Below, in pieces: positions 7,869-15,751 of a DNA stretch of 38,961 bases (its first letter is position 1; each line of letters opens with the position of its first letter). Made by a program: the position numbers and the translations under genes. The stretch comes from Micromonospora craterilacus. GTDB lineage: Bacteria > Actinomycetota > Actinomycetes > Mycobacteriales > Micromonosporaceae. The stretch lies in the NCBI RefSeq assembly GCF_003236315.1, contig NZ_POTY01000030.1:1-38961 (forward strand), in the 5' to 3' direction. The notes beneath the pieces are model-generated. The model was not told the DNA's origin and did no database searches. It worked only from the letters and a program-made list of their open reading frames with translations.

Positions 7869-8249
7869 ATGAACCAGGCAGCGAGCAAGCCCGAGATCGG
7901 TCCGATCGAGGGTGCCCCGCCGGCCGACCTCGTGATCGAGGACATCACCGTGGGCGAGGGCCCGGAGGCCCAGCCCGGCCAGGTGGCCCGCGTCCACTAC
8001 GTCGGGGTCTCACACTCCACCGGCGCCGAGTTCGACGCCTCCTGGAACCGGGGCGACGCGTTCGAGTTCCCGCTCGGCGGTGGCCGGGTCATCGCCGGCT
8101 GGGACCAGGGCGTGGTGGGGATGCGGGTCGGGGGTCGGCGCAAGCTGACCATCCCGCCGCACCTCGGCTACGGCAGCCGGGGCGCCGGTGGCGTGATCAA
8201 GCCCAACGAGACCCTGGTCTTCGTGGTCGACCTGCTCGGCGTCCGCTGA
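7869..8249 (+). CDS. FKBP-type peptidyl-prolyl cis-trans isomerase
   Basis: A 126-residue single-domain cytosolic isomerase that speeds X-Pro rotation during folding. The FKBP core covers about 22-125: LVIEDITVGEGPEAQPGQVA, VHYVGVSHSTGAEFDASWNRG (the family's Y..G...G..FDSS), FEFPLGGGRVIAGWDQGVVGM (the VIxGWxxGL signature), GGRRKLTIPPHLGYG and the final VFVVDLLGV. Length is that of the short FkbP/FkpA-like actinobacterial enzymes and there is no signal peptide. ATG follows AGGAGA. The gene is monocistronic, bounded by hairpins at 7743-7775 and 8254-8292. Confidence 0.95.
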   Translation: MNQAASKPEIGPIEGAPPADLVIEDITVGEGPEAQPGQVARVHYVGVSHSTGAEFDASWNRGDAFEFPLGGGRVIAGWDQGVVGMRVGGRRKLTIPPHLGYGSRGAGGVIKPNETLVFVVDLLGVR

Positions 8250-8253
8250 TCCG

Positions 8254-8292
8254 CGAGTCCGGCGCCGGCCCCCGTGCCCGGCGCCGGACTCG
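8254..8292 (+). terminator. hairpin terminator after the FKBP gene
   Basis: A 15-bp stem (8254-8268/8278-8292, CGAGTCCGGCGCCGG and its complement), a few bases after the stop codon. Confidence 0.8.
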
Positions 8293-8356
8293 TCGCCGGT
8301 ACCGACCTGCGGTACCGGCAGCTCATGCCGCCGGAGCTGACCATGGCACCCGCCGC

Positions 8357-8395
8357 GATGCGTCGCCGGCACCGAGGGCGCCGGGCCGACGCATC
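8357..8395 (-). terminator. hairpin overlapping the end of the STAS gene
   Basis: GATGCGTCG (8357-8365) pairs with CGACGCATC (8387-8395), with an inner CCGGC/GCCGG stem. It begins within the stop codon of the minus-strand gene. Confidence 0.55.
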
Positions 8396-8747
8396 ACACC
8401 GCCGCGAGCAGTCGCTCGGGTGCCGCGCCGGCGACGACCGGCATGACCCGGCGGAGGCCGGTGGCGCGCAGCACCCGCTCCACCACCGGCGGCGGATCCA
8501 CCAGCACCAGCTCGCCGCCCTGGGCCCGCACCCACAGCCGCGCCGCGACCAGCGTGCGCACCCCGGCCGCGGAGAGCACCCGGACGCCGGAGAGATCGAC
8601 CCGGAGCTCCGGCCGGGCCGGTGCCGCCCAGAGCGCGGCCCGGAACGCGGCGACGGTGGCGATGTCGACCACGCCGACCGCGCGGACGCACACCGCGTCG
8701 TCGGACACGCTGGTCTCGACGTGGAACCGCTCCTCGCGCTCTCGCAT
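8394..8747 (-). CDS. STAS-domain protein (anti-sigma-factor antagonist-like)
   Basis: A 117-residue single STAS domain. The fold markers are VCVRAVGVVDIATVAAFRAAL (first strands and helix), LRVDLSGVRVLSAAGVRTLV (the core strand-loop-helix) and GGELVLVDPPPVVERVLRATGL. Family members such as SpoIIAA/RsbV bind anti-sigma kinases and are switched off by phosphorylation of a Ser in a DSSG motif. Here the motif is SAAG, with Ala at the phosphoacceptor position, so classical regulation is not possible. No kinase or sigma gene is adjacent. The ATG at 8747 has only a weak ribosome site, so the start could be slightly wrong. Confidence 0.8.
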   Translation of the reverse strand: MREREERFHVETSVSDDAVCVRAVGVVDIATVAAFRAALWAAPARPELRVDLSGVRVLSAAGVRTLVAARLWVRAQGGELVLVDPPPVVERVLRATGLRRVMPVVAGAAPERLLAAV

Positions 8748-8872
8748 GAGACGAACCTATCGCCCGGCACCGACACTTCCACCCTGCCGCGAGATGGTTC
8801 CGGGTAAGCCCAGGGCAGGACCCTCAGGACCCGCACATCCACCCTAGGGACGATCCCGGGCCGGCAGAGCGA

Positions 8873-8905
8873 CGCCGGGCCGGTCCGTGACGGACCAGCC
8901 CGGCG
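8873..8905 (-). terminator. hairpin terminator of the L,D-transpeptidase gene
   Basis: CGCCGGGC (8873-8880) and GGTCCG (8882-8887) pair with CGGACC (8891-8896) and GCCCGGCG (8898-8905), with one mismatch. It starts 16 bases past the stop. Confidence 0.75.
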
Positions 8906-8920
8906 CGTACGTTCTCCCGG

Positions 8921-10177
8921 TCAGCCGCCGCTGGCGGACGGTGCCGGCTCGGGCGAGCCACCGGCCACCGCGCCCGGGTCCGGCGCCTGGGTCGGGGTGG
9001 GCTTCAGCCCGGGCGGCACCGGCAGCGCACTGCCCTTGGCGAACTCGTCCCAGCTGACGTTCCAGGCCGTCCAGCCGTTGCCCTCGTCGAGCTTGACCTC
9101 GGTGCCCTTCACGGTGACCAGGTCGCCGACCTGGGTGATCCCCATCAGCCAGTCGGCGTTGGCCGCGGAGAGGTTGGTGCAGCCGTGCGACACGTTGGTG
9201 TACCCCTGGTCCCCCTCCGACCAGGGGGCGCCGTGGATGAACTCGCCACCCCAGGTGAGCCGCTGCGCGTCCTCGACGTCGACCACGTACGGGTCGGCCG
9301 AACCCGTCGTGTCGAACGTGGTGAAGTCGTGCTTCTCCATGATCACCATCTTGCCGCTGGAGGTCGGCGTGCTCGGCTTGCCCAGGCTGACCGGCAACTT
9401 CTTCAGCAGCTTGCCGTCCTGGATGACGGACATCTGCTTGCTCGCGTTGTCGATCTCCAACTCCACCTGTCGGCCGATCTTCGACGTCGCCCGCCGGTCG
9501 GCGTCGCCGACGCGCTCCTTGCCGATCGGCAGGCCCTCCAGCGCCGCCCGGACGTTGATCGTCGTGCCAGGTCGCCAGAAGTCGGGTGCCCGGTAATAGA
9601 CCTGGCTACCGTCGCCCACCCAGGACCAGGTGCCCGGCTGCGGCGGATCCGTCTTCACGAACAATCGCCGCTGCACATCCGTCCTGGCCTCCTTCGGAAT
9701 TGGCGGGTCGAAGGCGACGGTTACTGGCATCGCGGTACCGTACGTCCGATTACCGGCGAAATACATCGTGCTGGTGATAGCCTGTTTCGACGATTTCGGC
9801 TGGGTCGTGAAGGTTGTCTTACGGGTGACGGTCTTCCCCGAGTCGCCGGTCGCGGTCACCTCCGCGGTGTAGGTGCGCTTCGGCTGCAGCGTCTTGCTCG
9901 GCACCCACCCGGATCCGTCCTCACGCGGCTCCGCGTCGACCGTCGCGCCCTTGTCGTCGGTGATCCGTACGGCGGTGACCCGCCCGTGCTTGACGACGGT
10001 ACCGATCTCCCCGCTGATCGGCACGTCCCGCGTCCCCTCGGCCGGCGTCACCGCCAACTCCGGGGTGGCCCGCCCCGCGGGCCCGGCCTCCTTGCGGTCG
10101 CTCGTACACGCGCCGAGCGCCAGCGGTGCCGCTGCGACGGTCACCGCCAGCAGCGCCAATCGCCCCCTCAACTCCAT
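8921..10177 (-). CDS. L,D-transpeptidase lipoprotein (Ig-like domains plus YkuD)
   Basis: A 418-residue cell-wall enzyme that forms 3-3 peptidoglycan cross-links outside the membrane. A lipoprotein signal peptide ends at lipobox LALGAC (Cys24). Two bacterial Ig-like domains follow (about 40-130 and 135-220; ELAVTPAEGTRDVPISGEI and MPVTVAFDPPIPKEA). The YkuD domain (about 240-350) contains QMSVIQDGKLLKKLPVSLGK, GGEFIHGAPWSE and the catalytic SHGCTN, with nucleophile Cys333 and His331. A Pro/Ala/Ser-rich tail ends the protein. The architecture is that of mycobacterial LdtMt2 and relatives, which resist most beta-lactams but bind carbapenems. The ATG at 10177 is preceded by GGGGGGA. It is monocistronic, with a hairpin after it. 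Confidence 0.95.
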   Translation of the reverse strand: MELRGRLALLAVTVAAAPLALGACTSDRKEAGPAGRATPELAVTPAEGTRDVPISGEIGTVVKHGRVTAVRITDDKGATVDAEPREDGSGWVPSKTLQPKRTYTAEVTATGDSGKTVTRKTTFTTQPKSSKQAITSTMYFAGNRTYGTAMPVTVAFDPPIPKEARTDVQRRLFVKTDPPQPGTWSWVGDGSQVYYRAPDFWRPGTTINVRAALEGLPIGKERVGDADRRATSKIGRQVELEIDNASKQMSVIQDGKLLKKLPVSLGKPSTPTSSGKMVIMEKHDFTTFDTTGSADPYVVDVEDAQRLTWGGEFIHGAPWSEGDQGYTNVSHGCTNLSAANADWLMGITQVGDLVTVKGTEVKLDEGNGWTAWNVSWDEFAKGSALPVPPGLKPTPTQAPDPGAVAGGSPEPAPSASGG

Positions 10178-10413
10178 GATGCGTCCCCCCGTTTATTGCT
10201 CCGTCCTCCTCCGCCACATTCTCTCCAGCACCGCAGCGACGGTTACGCAATTTCCGAAAGAGCGCACACATTTCACAGAAGACGTTTCTCCGTAATCGCA
10301 CCGCAACGACCGGCAAACGCCTCCCAACGCGGTCCCGGGCGGTAGCCGGCGGGCTGCGATCCGGTGTCCCGGCTCGCGCCATTCACGACCCGGTGTGGCG
10401 GAGGACACGAAAG

Positions 10414-10447
10414 CGCGCCCGGCGTCCTGTCCTGGACGCCGGGCGCG
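10414..10447 (-). terminator. hairpin terminator of the 2-oxoacid dehydrogenase operon
   Basis: A 14-bp stem (10414-10427/10434-10447) with a 6-base loop, 17 bases past the E2 stop. The rest of 10178-10464 holds the leader of the L,D-transpeptidase gene and no supported gene. Confidence 0.75.
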
Positions 10448-10464
10448 GGGATCTTCCCTGCGGA

Positions 10465-11913
10465 TCAGACGGCGGCGATCAGCAGCGCCGGCTGCTCCAC
10501 ACAGTCGGCGACGTGCCGTAGGAAGCCACCGGCCACCCCACCGTCGCAGACCCGGTGATCGAAGGTGAGGCTGAGCTGCGTCACCTTGCGCACCGCGAGC
10601 TGGCCGTCGACCACCCACGGCTTGTCCACGATGCGCCCCACGCCGAGCAGTGCCGCCTCGGGGTGGTTGATGATCGGGGTGGAGCCGTCGACCCCGAACA
10701 CCCCGTAGTTGTTGAGCGTGAAGCTGCCCCCGGTGAGCCGGGCCGGCGGCAGTTCACCCGCTCGGGCCGCCGCGGTGGTGGCCGCCAGCTCGGCGGCCAG
10801 TTCCGCGGTGGTGAGCCGGTCGGCGTCGCGCAGCACCGGCACGACCAGACCGCGGTCGGTCTGGGCGGCGATGCCCAGGTGCACCCCGGCGGACTGGATG
10901 ATCCGCTGCCCCTCGGTGTCGACCCGGGCGTTGAGCTGCGGATAGCGACGCAACCCCGACAGGCAGATCCGGGCCAGCAGAGCCAGGATGCTCACCGGCC
11001 GGTCCGGGTGGGCCGCGTTGATCGCGGCCCGGGTCTCCAGCAGGGCGGTGGCGTCGGCGTCCACCCAGATGGTCACCTCGGGGATCTCCCGCCGGCTGCG
11101 GGAGAGCTTGTCGGCGATCGCCTTGCGGATGCCGGTCAGCGGGATGACCACGTCCTGCGCGAGCCCGACCTGCCCCGCCGGCTGCGCCGGCGAGGCCGCC
11201 GGCAGGTCCGGCACCACGGCGAGCCGAGCCGCCGAGCCCGCGGTACCGGCGCGCGCCGCGTCGGCCAGGGCACCGGCCGCCGCCTCCACGTCGGCGCGCC
11301 GGACCACGCCGCCGGGGCCGCTGCCCCGCAGGGTGCTCAGGTCCACGCCGTGTTCGCGGGCCAGCCGCCGCACGATCGGCGAGATGACCAGTGCCGGCAC
11401 CGCCGGCGCGGTGTCCGGCACCGGCGCCGCCAGCACCGGCGCGGGTGACGCGGCGGGCCGGGACACCGGGCCGGCGTGGGCCGCCCCGGCGGCCGGTGCA
11501 GTCGCCCCGGGCGCGTGCGCGGCGGGCGCGAGCCGGGACCGGCGGCGCCGGCGCGAGCCGCCGTGGCCGGTGCCGTACCCGATCAGCACGTTGCCCGAGC
11601 CGGCCCGCTCCTCCTCGCGGTAGACGGCGTGCCCGGCGGGTTCGGTCGCGCCGGCGCCGGCGCCGTCGGCGACCGGCTCGGCCACCGTGATCAGCGGCTG
11701 GCCGACCGGGCGCGCCTCGCCCTCCGCGCCGTGCAGGGCGACGACCCGGCCGGCGTACGGGCAGGGCACGTCAACGACGGCCTTGGCGGTCTCCACCTCG
11801 ACCACGGTCTGGTCCACGGTGACGATGTCGCCGACGGCGACCCGCCACTGCACGATCTCCGCCTCGGTGAGCCCCTCGCCGAGGTCGGGCAGCAGGAAAA
11901 CGCGCTCGCTCAT
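10465..11913 (-). CDS. bkdC: dihydrolipoamide acyltransferase E2, branched-chain 2-oxoacid dehydrogenase complex
   Basis: A 482-residue core subunit that moves the acyl group from E1-bound ThDP to CoA. A lipoyl domain (1-80) carries Lys44 in VETAKAVVD as the lipoylation site. A long Ala/Pro linker with an Arg run follows. A peripheral-subunit-binding domain (about 175-215, SPIVRRLAREHGVDLSTLRG) precedes the catalytic domain, which ends in FDHRVCDGG with catalytic His453 and Asp457. The ATG overlaps the E1beta stop by 4 nt (ATGA), so translation is coupled. A pyruvate-type E2 is possible. Branched-chain use is favoured by the heteromeric E1 and the divergent Lrp regulator. No E3 gene is in the window. 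Confidence 0.88.
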   Translation of the reverse strand: MSERVFLLPDLGEGLTEAEIVQWRVAVGDIVTVDQTVVEVETAKAVVDVPCPYAGRVVALHGAEGEARPVGQPLITVAEPVADGAGAGATEPAGHAVYREEERAGSGNVLIGYGTGHGGSRRRRRSRLAPAAHAPGATAPAAGAAHAGPVSRPAASPAPVLAAPVPDTAPAVPALVISPIVRRLAREHGVDLSTLRGSGPGGVVRRADVEAAAGALADAARAGTAGSAARLAVVPDLPAASPAQPAGQVGLAQDVVIPLTGIRKAIADKLSRSRREIPEVTIWVDADATALLETRAAINAAHPDRPVSILALLARICLSGLRRYPQLNARVDTEGQRIIQSAGVHLGIAAQTDRGLVVPVLRDADRLTTAELAAELAATTAAARAGELPPARLTGGSFTLNNYGVFGVDGSTPIINHPEAALLGVGRIVDKPWVVDGQLAVRKVTQLSLTFDHRVCDGGVAGGFLRHVADCVEQPALLIAAV

Positions 11914-12926
11914 GCCGCGCTGCCCTCGGTCAGCCAGCGCGGGTCCGGCTGGTCGTCCCACTGCAACCGGACCACCGCGTCGAGCACGCGGTCGACCGAG
12001 GGCAGGTGGGTGTGCTCCAGCATCGGCGCGGGGTACGGGATGTCCAGCCCGGAGACCCGCAGCACCGGGGCGTGCAGGGCGTGGAAGCAGCGCTCCTGCA
12101 CCCGGGCGGCGATCTCCGCGCCGACGCCGGCGAAGCCCTGCGCCTCCTGCACCACCACGCACCGGCCGGTGCGCCGGACCGAGGCGGTGACGGTGGCGTC
12201 GTCGAACGGCACGATGGTGCGTACGTCGACCACCTCCAGGTCCCAGCCCTCCTCGCGGGCGGCCTCGGCGGCCTCCAGCGCGACCGGGACCGCCGGCCCG
12301 TACGCGACAAGGGTGGCGTCGCGTCCGGGCCGGCGGACGACCGCCCGGCCGAACGGCTCGGTACGCGCCGAGAGGTCCGCCTCGGCGCTGGTGAAGTAGA
12401 GCTTCTTGGGCTCCATGAAGACCACCGGGTCGGGGTCGTCGATCGCCTCCCGCAGCAGCGAGTACGCGTCGGCGACGGTCGCCGGGGTGACCACCTTCAG
12501 CCCCGGGGTGTGCGCGTAGTACGCCTCGGAGGAGTCGCAGTGGTGCTCCACCCCGCCGATCCCGCCGGCGTACGGCACCCGGATCACCATCGGCACGCTC
12601 AGCGCGCCCCGGGTCCGGTTGCGCAGCTTCGCCACGTGCGAGGCGATCTGCTCGAACGCCGGGTACGCGAACGCGTCGAACTGCATCTCGACCACCGGGC
12701 GCAGCCCGGACATGGCCAGCCCGACGGCGAAGCCGACGATGCCGGCCTCGGCGAGCGGGGTGTCGAAGCAGCGCTTGTCGCCGAACCGGGCCTGCAATCC
12801 GTCGGTGATCCGGAAGACCCCACCGAGCTGCCCGACGTCCTCACCGAAGACGACGACCCGTTCGTCGTCGAGCATCGCGTCGGCGAGCGCGGCGTTGAGG
12901 GCCTTCGCCATGGTCATGGTGGCCAT
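11910..12926 (-). CDS. bkdB: 2-oxoacid dehydrogenase E1 subunit beta
   Basis: A 338-residue transketolase-like subunit that completes the ThDP active site with E1alpha. Motifs: the cofactor-activating Glu in VVVFGEDVGQLGGVF (about residue 29), CFDTPLAEAGIVGFAVGLAM, EMQFDAFAYPAFEQI, and the C-terminal transketolase domain (VVDVRTIVPFDDATV, VLRVSGLDIPYPAP). Its start overlaps the E1alpha stop by one base (TGATG) and its stop overlaps the E2 start, so all three subunits come from one coupled transcript. Length is normal for BkdB/PdhB. An internal ATG at codon 4 is a possible alternative start. Confidence 0.93.
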   Translation of the reverse strand: MATMTMAKALNAALADAMLDDERVVVFGEDVGQLGGVFRITDGLQARFGDKRCFDTPLAEAGIVGFAVGLAMSGLRPVVEMQFDAFAYPAFEQIASHVAKLRNRTRGALSVPMVIRVPYAGGIGGVEHHCDSSEAYYAHTPGLKVVTPATVADAYSLLREAIDDPDPVVFMEPKKLYFTSAEADLSARTEPFGRAVVRRPGRDATLVAYGPAVPVALEAAEAAREEGWDLEVVDVRTIVPFDDATVTASVRRTGRCVVVQEAQGFAGVGAEIAARVQERCFHALHAPVLRVSGLDIPYPAPMLEHTHLPSVDRVLDAVVRLQWDDQPDPRWLTEGSAA

Positions 12927-14092
12927 CAGGCGTCCTCCTCCTGCGCGGCGGCCAGCTCGGCGCGGACCTGCTCACGTTGCTCGACCAGTTGCGGGGTGGG
13001 CTGCGCGTAGACGTGCTCGAAGAGGCTCAGCGGGTCGACCGTGGGCTGGGCGTTCATCCGTTCGCGCAGCTGCGCGGCGTACGCCTCGGCCTGCTCGGCG
13101 ATCTCGGCGACGGCCGCGTCGTCCAGCACGGCCTGGGCGCGCAGGTAGGTCTCCAGCCGGGCGATCGGGTCCCGGTCCCGCCACGCCTCGACCTCGTCGG
13201 CGTCCCGGTAGCGGGTCTGGTCGTCCGCGTTGGTGTGCGGCTCCATCCGGTAGGTGTGCGCCTCCACCAGGTACGGGCCCTTGCCGGCCCGGGCGTGCGC
13301 GACCGCCCGGTTGAGCACGGCCAGTACGGCGACCGGGTCGTTGCCGTCGACCTGCTCGCTGGGCACCCCGTAGCCGACGCCCTTGTAGGCCAGCGTGGGG
13401 GCGGCGGTCTGCCGGGACAGCGGCACGCTGATGGCGTACCGGTTGTTCTGCACGAAGTAGACGACGGGTGCCTTGAACACGGCGGCGAAGTTGACGCCCT
13501 CGTGGAAGTCGCCCTCGCTGGTGGCGCCGTCGCCGATGAAGACCATGGCCACGGTGTCCCGGCCCTGGTACGACTCGCCGTAGGCGAGGCCGGCGGCGTG
13601 CACGCACTGGGTGGCGAGCGGGGTGCACTGCGGGGCGGTGCGCCGCTCGGCCGGGTCGTACCCGCAGTGCCAGTCGCCGCGCAGCAGGGTGAGCACCTCG
13701 ACCGGGTCGATGCCCCGGGCGGTCAGCGCCATCGACTCGCGGTAGGTGGGGAACACCCAGTCGTCGTCGCGCAGCGCGAGGACCCCGCCGACCTGGCAGG
13801 CCTCCTGGCCCCGGGAGGACGGGTAGACGGCGAGCCGGCCCTGCTTGGTCAGCGCGGTGGCCTGGGCGTCGAAGCGCCGGCCGACGACCATGCGCCGGTA
13901 CATCTCGCGCAGCGCCTCGACGGGCGGCTCGGGGTAGTCGGCCCGGGACGGCAGCGGCGTGCCGTCCGGGCTCAGCAGCCGCACCGGGTCGGCCTGGGGT
14001 AGCAGGCCGGCGGACGGGTCGGGCGCGGCCGGGGTGGCCGGCTTGCGCTTCCGCGGGGATGCCCTGCGGGCCGCCTGGGGGGTGGTCGTCAC
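12926..14092 (-). CDS. bkdA: 2-oxoacid dehydrogenase E1 subunit alpha
   Basis: A 388-residue ThDP-binding subunit that decarboxylates branched-chain 2-oxoacids, the entry step to isobutyryl-, isovaleryl- and 2-methylbutyryl-CoA for branched fatty acids and polyketide starters. The ThDP/Mg motif runs from GDG (187-189, in FIGDGATSEGDFHEG) to NN (216-217, in VYFVQNNRYAIS). A basic Ala/Pro tail of about 35 residues precedes the domain, as in Streptomyces BkdA. The start is a GTG at 14092 behind AGGAGG. It is the first gene of the operon and diverges from an Lrp/AsnC gene about 100 bases away. The intergenic region should carry both promoters and the Lrp operator. Confidence 0.92.
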   Translation of the reverse strand: MTTTPQAARRASPRKRKPATPAAPDPSAGLLPQADPVRLLSPDGTPLPSRADYPEPPVEALREMYRRMVVGRRFDAQATALTKQGRLAVYPSSRGQEACQVGGVLALRDDDWVFPTYRESMALTARGIDPVEVLTLLRGDWHCGYDPAERRTAPQCTPLATQCVHAAGLAYGESYQGRDTVAMVFIGDGATSEGDFHEGVNFAAVFKAPVVYFVQNNRYAISVPLSRQTAAPTLAYKGVGYGVPSEQVDGNDPVAVLAVLNRAVAHARAGKGPYLVEAHTYRMEPHTNADDQTRYRDADEVEAWRDRDPIARLETYLRAQAVLDDAAVAEIAEQAEAYAAQLRERMNAQPTVDPLSLFEHVYAQPTPQLVEQREQVRAELAAAQEEDA

Positions 14093-14196
14093 GGCGGAAC
14101 CTCCTGGACGTGTGGTGGCCCTATGCTCCTGGTGTCGGATGATTGACTCAAGATCCCCGGTGAACGCGGGATGAATGGCACCGAAGGGAGACCGCG

Positions 14197-14703
14197 ATGG
14201 GCCAGGAGACCGCCGAGGGGCCGGGCCTGCGGGGTGGAACGGGACGATCGGCCACCGCCCTCGACGAGGTGGACCGGCGCATCCTCGACGAGCTGGCCCG
14301 CGACGGCCGGATCTCCATCCGTACCCTCGCCGACCGGGTGCACGTGTCCCGCACCAACGCGTACGCGCGGGTGGAGCGGCTGCTGCGCGACGGGGTGATC
14401 ACCGGGTTCGCCGCGCGGGTCGCCCCGGAGCCGGCCGGGCTGGGCACCTCGGCGTACATCGCGTTGACGATCCGCCAGGACACCTGGCGGGAGGTCTCGG
14501 CGGAGCTGGCCCAGGTCCGCTACGTCGAACACGTCGCGCTGCTCAGCGGCGAGCACGACGTGCTGGCCCTGGTCCGGGCGCCGGACAACGCCACGCTGCG
14601 GGACGTGGTGCTGGACCGGGTGCAGCACATCGCCGGGGTGCTGTCCACCCGCAGCTGGCTGGTCTTCGAGGAGTACCACGGGGCACACAGCCCGTGGGCC
14701 TGA
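14197..14703 (+). CDS. Lrp/AsnC-family transcriptional regulator (probable bkd regulator)
   Basis: A 168-residue protein. The N-terminal winged HTH (about 22-70) reads LDEVDRRILDELARDGRISI, then LADRVHVSRTNAYARVERL and GVITGFAARV, the AsnC signature. The C-terminal RAM (ligand-binding) domain has YIALTIRQDTWREVSAEL, VEHVALLSGEHDVLALVRA and a final WLVFEEYHG. Such proteins sense amino acids, often leucine. Divergent placement next to bkdABC matches the arrangement of BkdR in pseudomonads, so control of the dehydrogenase is likely but inferred. ATG follows GGGAG. Confidence 0.9.
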   Translation: MGQETAEGPGLRGGTGRSATALDEVDRRILDELARDGRISIRTLADRVHVSRTNAYARVERLLRDGVITGFAARVAPEPAGLGTSAYIALTIRQDTWREVSAELAQVRYVEHVALLSGEHDVLALVRAPDNATLRDVVLDRVQHIAGVLSTRSWLVFEEYHGAHSPWA

Positions 14704-14742
14704 CCGGCGCCGGGCCGCCGGCCGCGCCGTACCGCGGGCGGC

Positions 14743-15714
14743 TCAGCGCTCGGGCGGGGCGGCCAGGCCCTCCCGGTCGGCCAGCTCCAGCAGCGGGTCC
14801 AGCGAGAAGCGCCGCCCGTCCAGGCCGGCGTGCGGGTCGCCCCGGTCGGCGAACCGGCCCGGCATGGTGGTGACGTCGAAGTCCTCCGGCCGGACGTCGT
14901 CCAGCTCGGCCCAGTCCAGCGGCGCGGAGACCAGCGCCGCCGGGGTGGGCCGGATCGAGTACGCCGAGGTCATCGTGTGGTCCCGTGCCATCTGGTTGTA
15001 GTCGACGAAGACCGGCCGGTCCCGCTGGTCGCGCCACCAGGTGGTGGTGACCAGGTCCGGGCGGCGGCGCTGCATCTCGCGGCCGAGCGCCAGCACGGCG
15101 CGCCGGCAGTCGCCGAAGCTCCACCGGGGTTCGATCGGGACGTAGACGTGCAGGCCGCGCCCGCCGGTGGTCTTGGGGTAGCCGGCCAGGCCCAGTTCGT
15201 CGAGAAAGCCGTGCACCTCATGCGCCACCGGCACCACCTGGTCGAAGCCCACGCCGGGCATCGGGTCCAGGTCGATCCGCAGCTGGTCCGGCCGCTCGAC
15301 GTCGGCGCGGTTCACCGGCCACGGGTGGAAGCGCAGCGTACCCAGGTTGACCGCCCAGATCACCACGGCCAACTCCCCCGGCGCGACCTCGTCGGCCGTC
15401 CGGCCGCTGGGGAAGGTGATGTGCGCGGTGCCCACCCAGTCGGGCGCGCCCGCCGGCACCCGCTTCTGGTAGAACGCGTCGCCCCGGTTGTCCTGCCGGG
15501 TGGCGATGGTCGCACCCTCGAAGACCCCGCGGGGCCACCGTTCCAGCATGGTCGGCCGGTCCCGCAGCGCGCGCAGGATGCCGTCACCGACGGCCAGGAA
15601 GTAGCGCACCACGTCGAGCTTGCTCAGCCCCCGCTGCGGGAAGTACGGCTTGTCCGGGCTGGAGACGCGGACCAGCCGCTGCCCCACCTGGATCTCCTCG
15701 GCCGCGGTCGCCAC
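14743..15714 (-). CDS. stand-alone LigD-type polymerase/primase (archaeo-eukaryotic primase fold)
   Basis: A 323-residue protein matching the polymerase domain of bacterial NHEJ ligase LigD. It has VSSPDKPYFPQRGLSKLDVV, the catalytic metal pair in LRIDLDPMPG, TTGGRGLHVYVPIEP, VFVDYNQMARDHTM and a terminal FSLDPLLEL. LigD-Pol adds ribonucleotides and fills gaps at breaks. Neither a ligase nor a nuclease domain is fused, and no Ku gene is in the window. I place the start at GTG 15714 because homology begins there (VATAAEEIQVGQRL). The frame is open to ATG 15783, which would overlap the neighbouring acyltransferase end by 32 bases. Both starts lack a clear ribosome site. Confidence 0.88.
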   Translation of the reverse strand: MATAAEEIQVGQRLVRVSSPDKPYFPQRGLSKLDVVRYFLAVGDGILRALRDRPTMLERWPRGVFEGATIATRQDNRGDAFYQKRVPAGAPDWVGTAHITFPSGRTADEVAPGELAVVIWAVNLGTLRFHPWPVNRADVERPDQLRIDLDPMPGVGFDQVVPVAHEVHGFLDELGLAGYPKTTGGRGLHVYVPIEPRWSFGDCRRAVLALGREMQRRRPDLVTTTWWRDQRDRPVFVDYNQMARDHTMTSAYSIRPTPAALVSAPLDWAELDDVRPEDFDVTTMPGRFADRGDPHAGLDGRRFSLDPLLELADREGLAAPPER

Positions 15715-15751
15715 GCCTGAAGGGTACGACGAGCTGGCCGGCGTGGACGGA

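Noticed and set aside
6801..7997. 398-codon minus-strand frame over the metal-receptor and DoxX genes
   Set aside because: It crosses two well-supported genes and a terminator; the sequence has no domain features.
14089..14688. 199-codon minus-strand frame over the Lrp gene
   Set aside because: Antisense shadow; the plus-strand Lrp/AsnC domains and ribosome site are clear.
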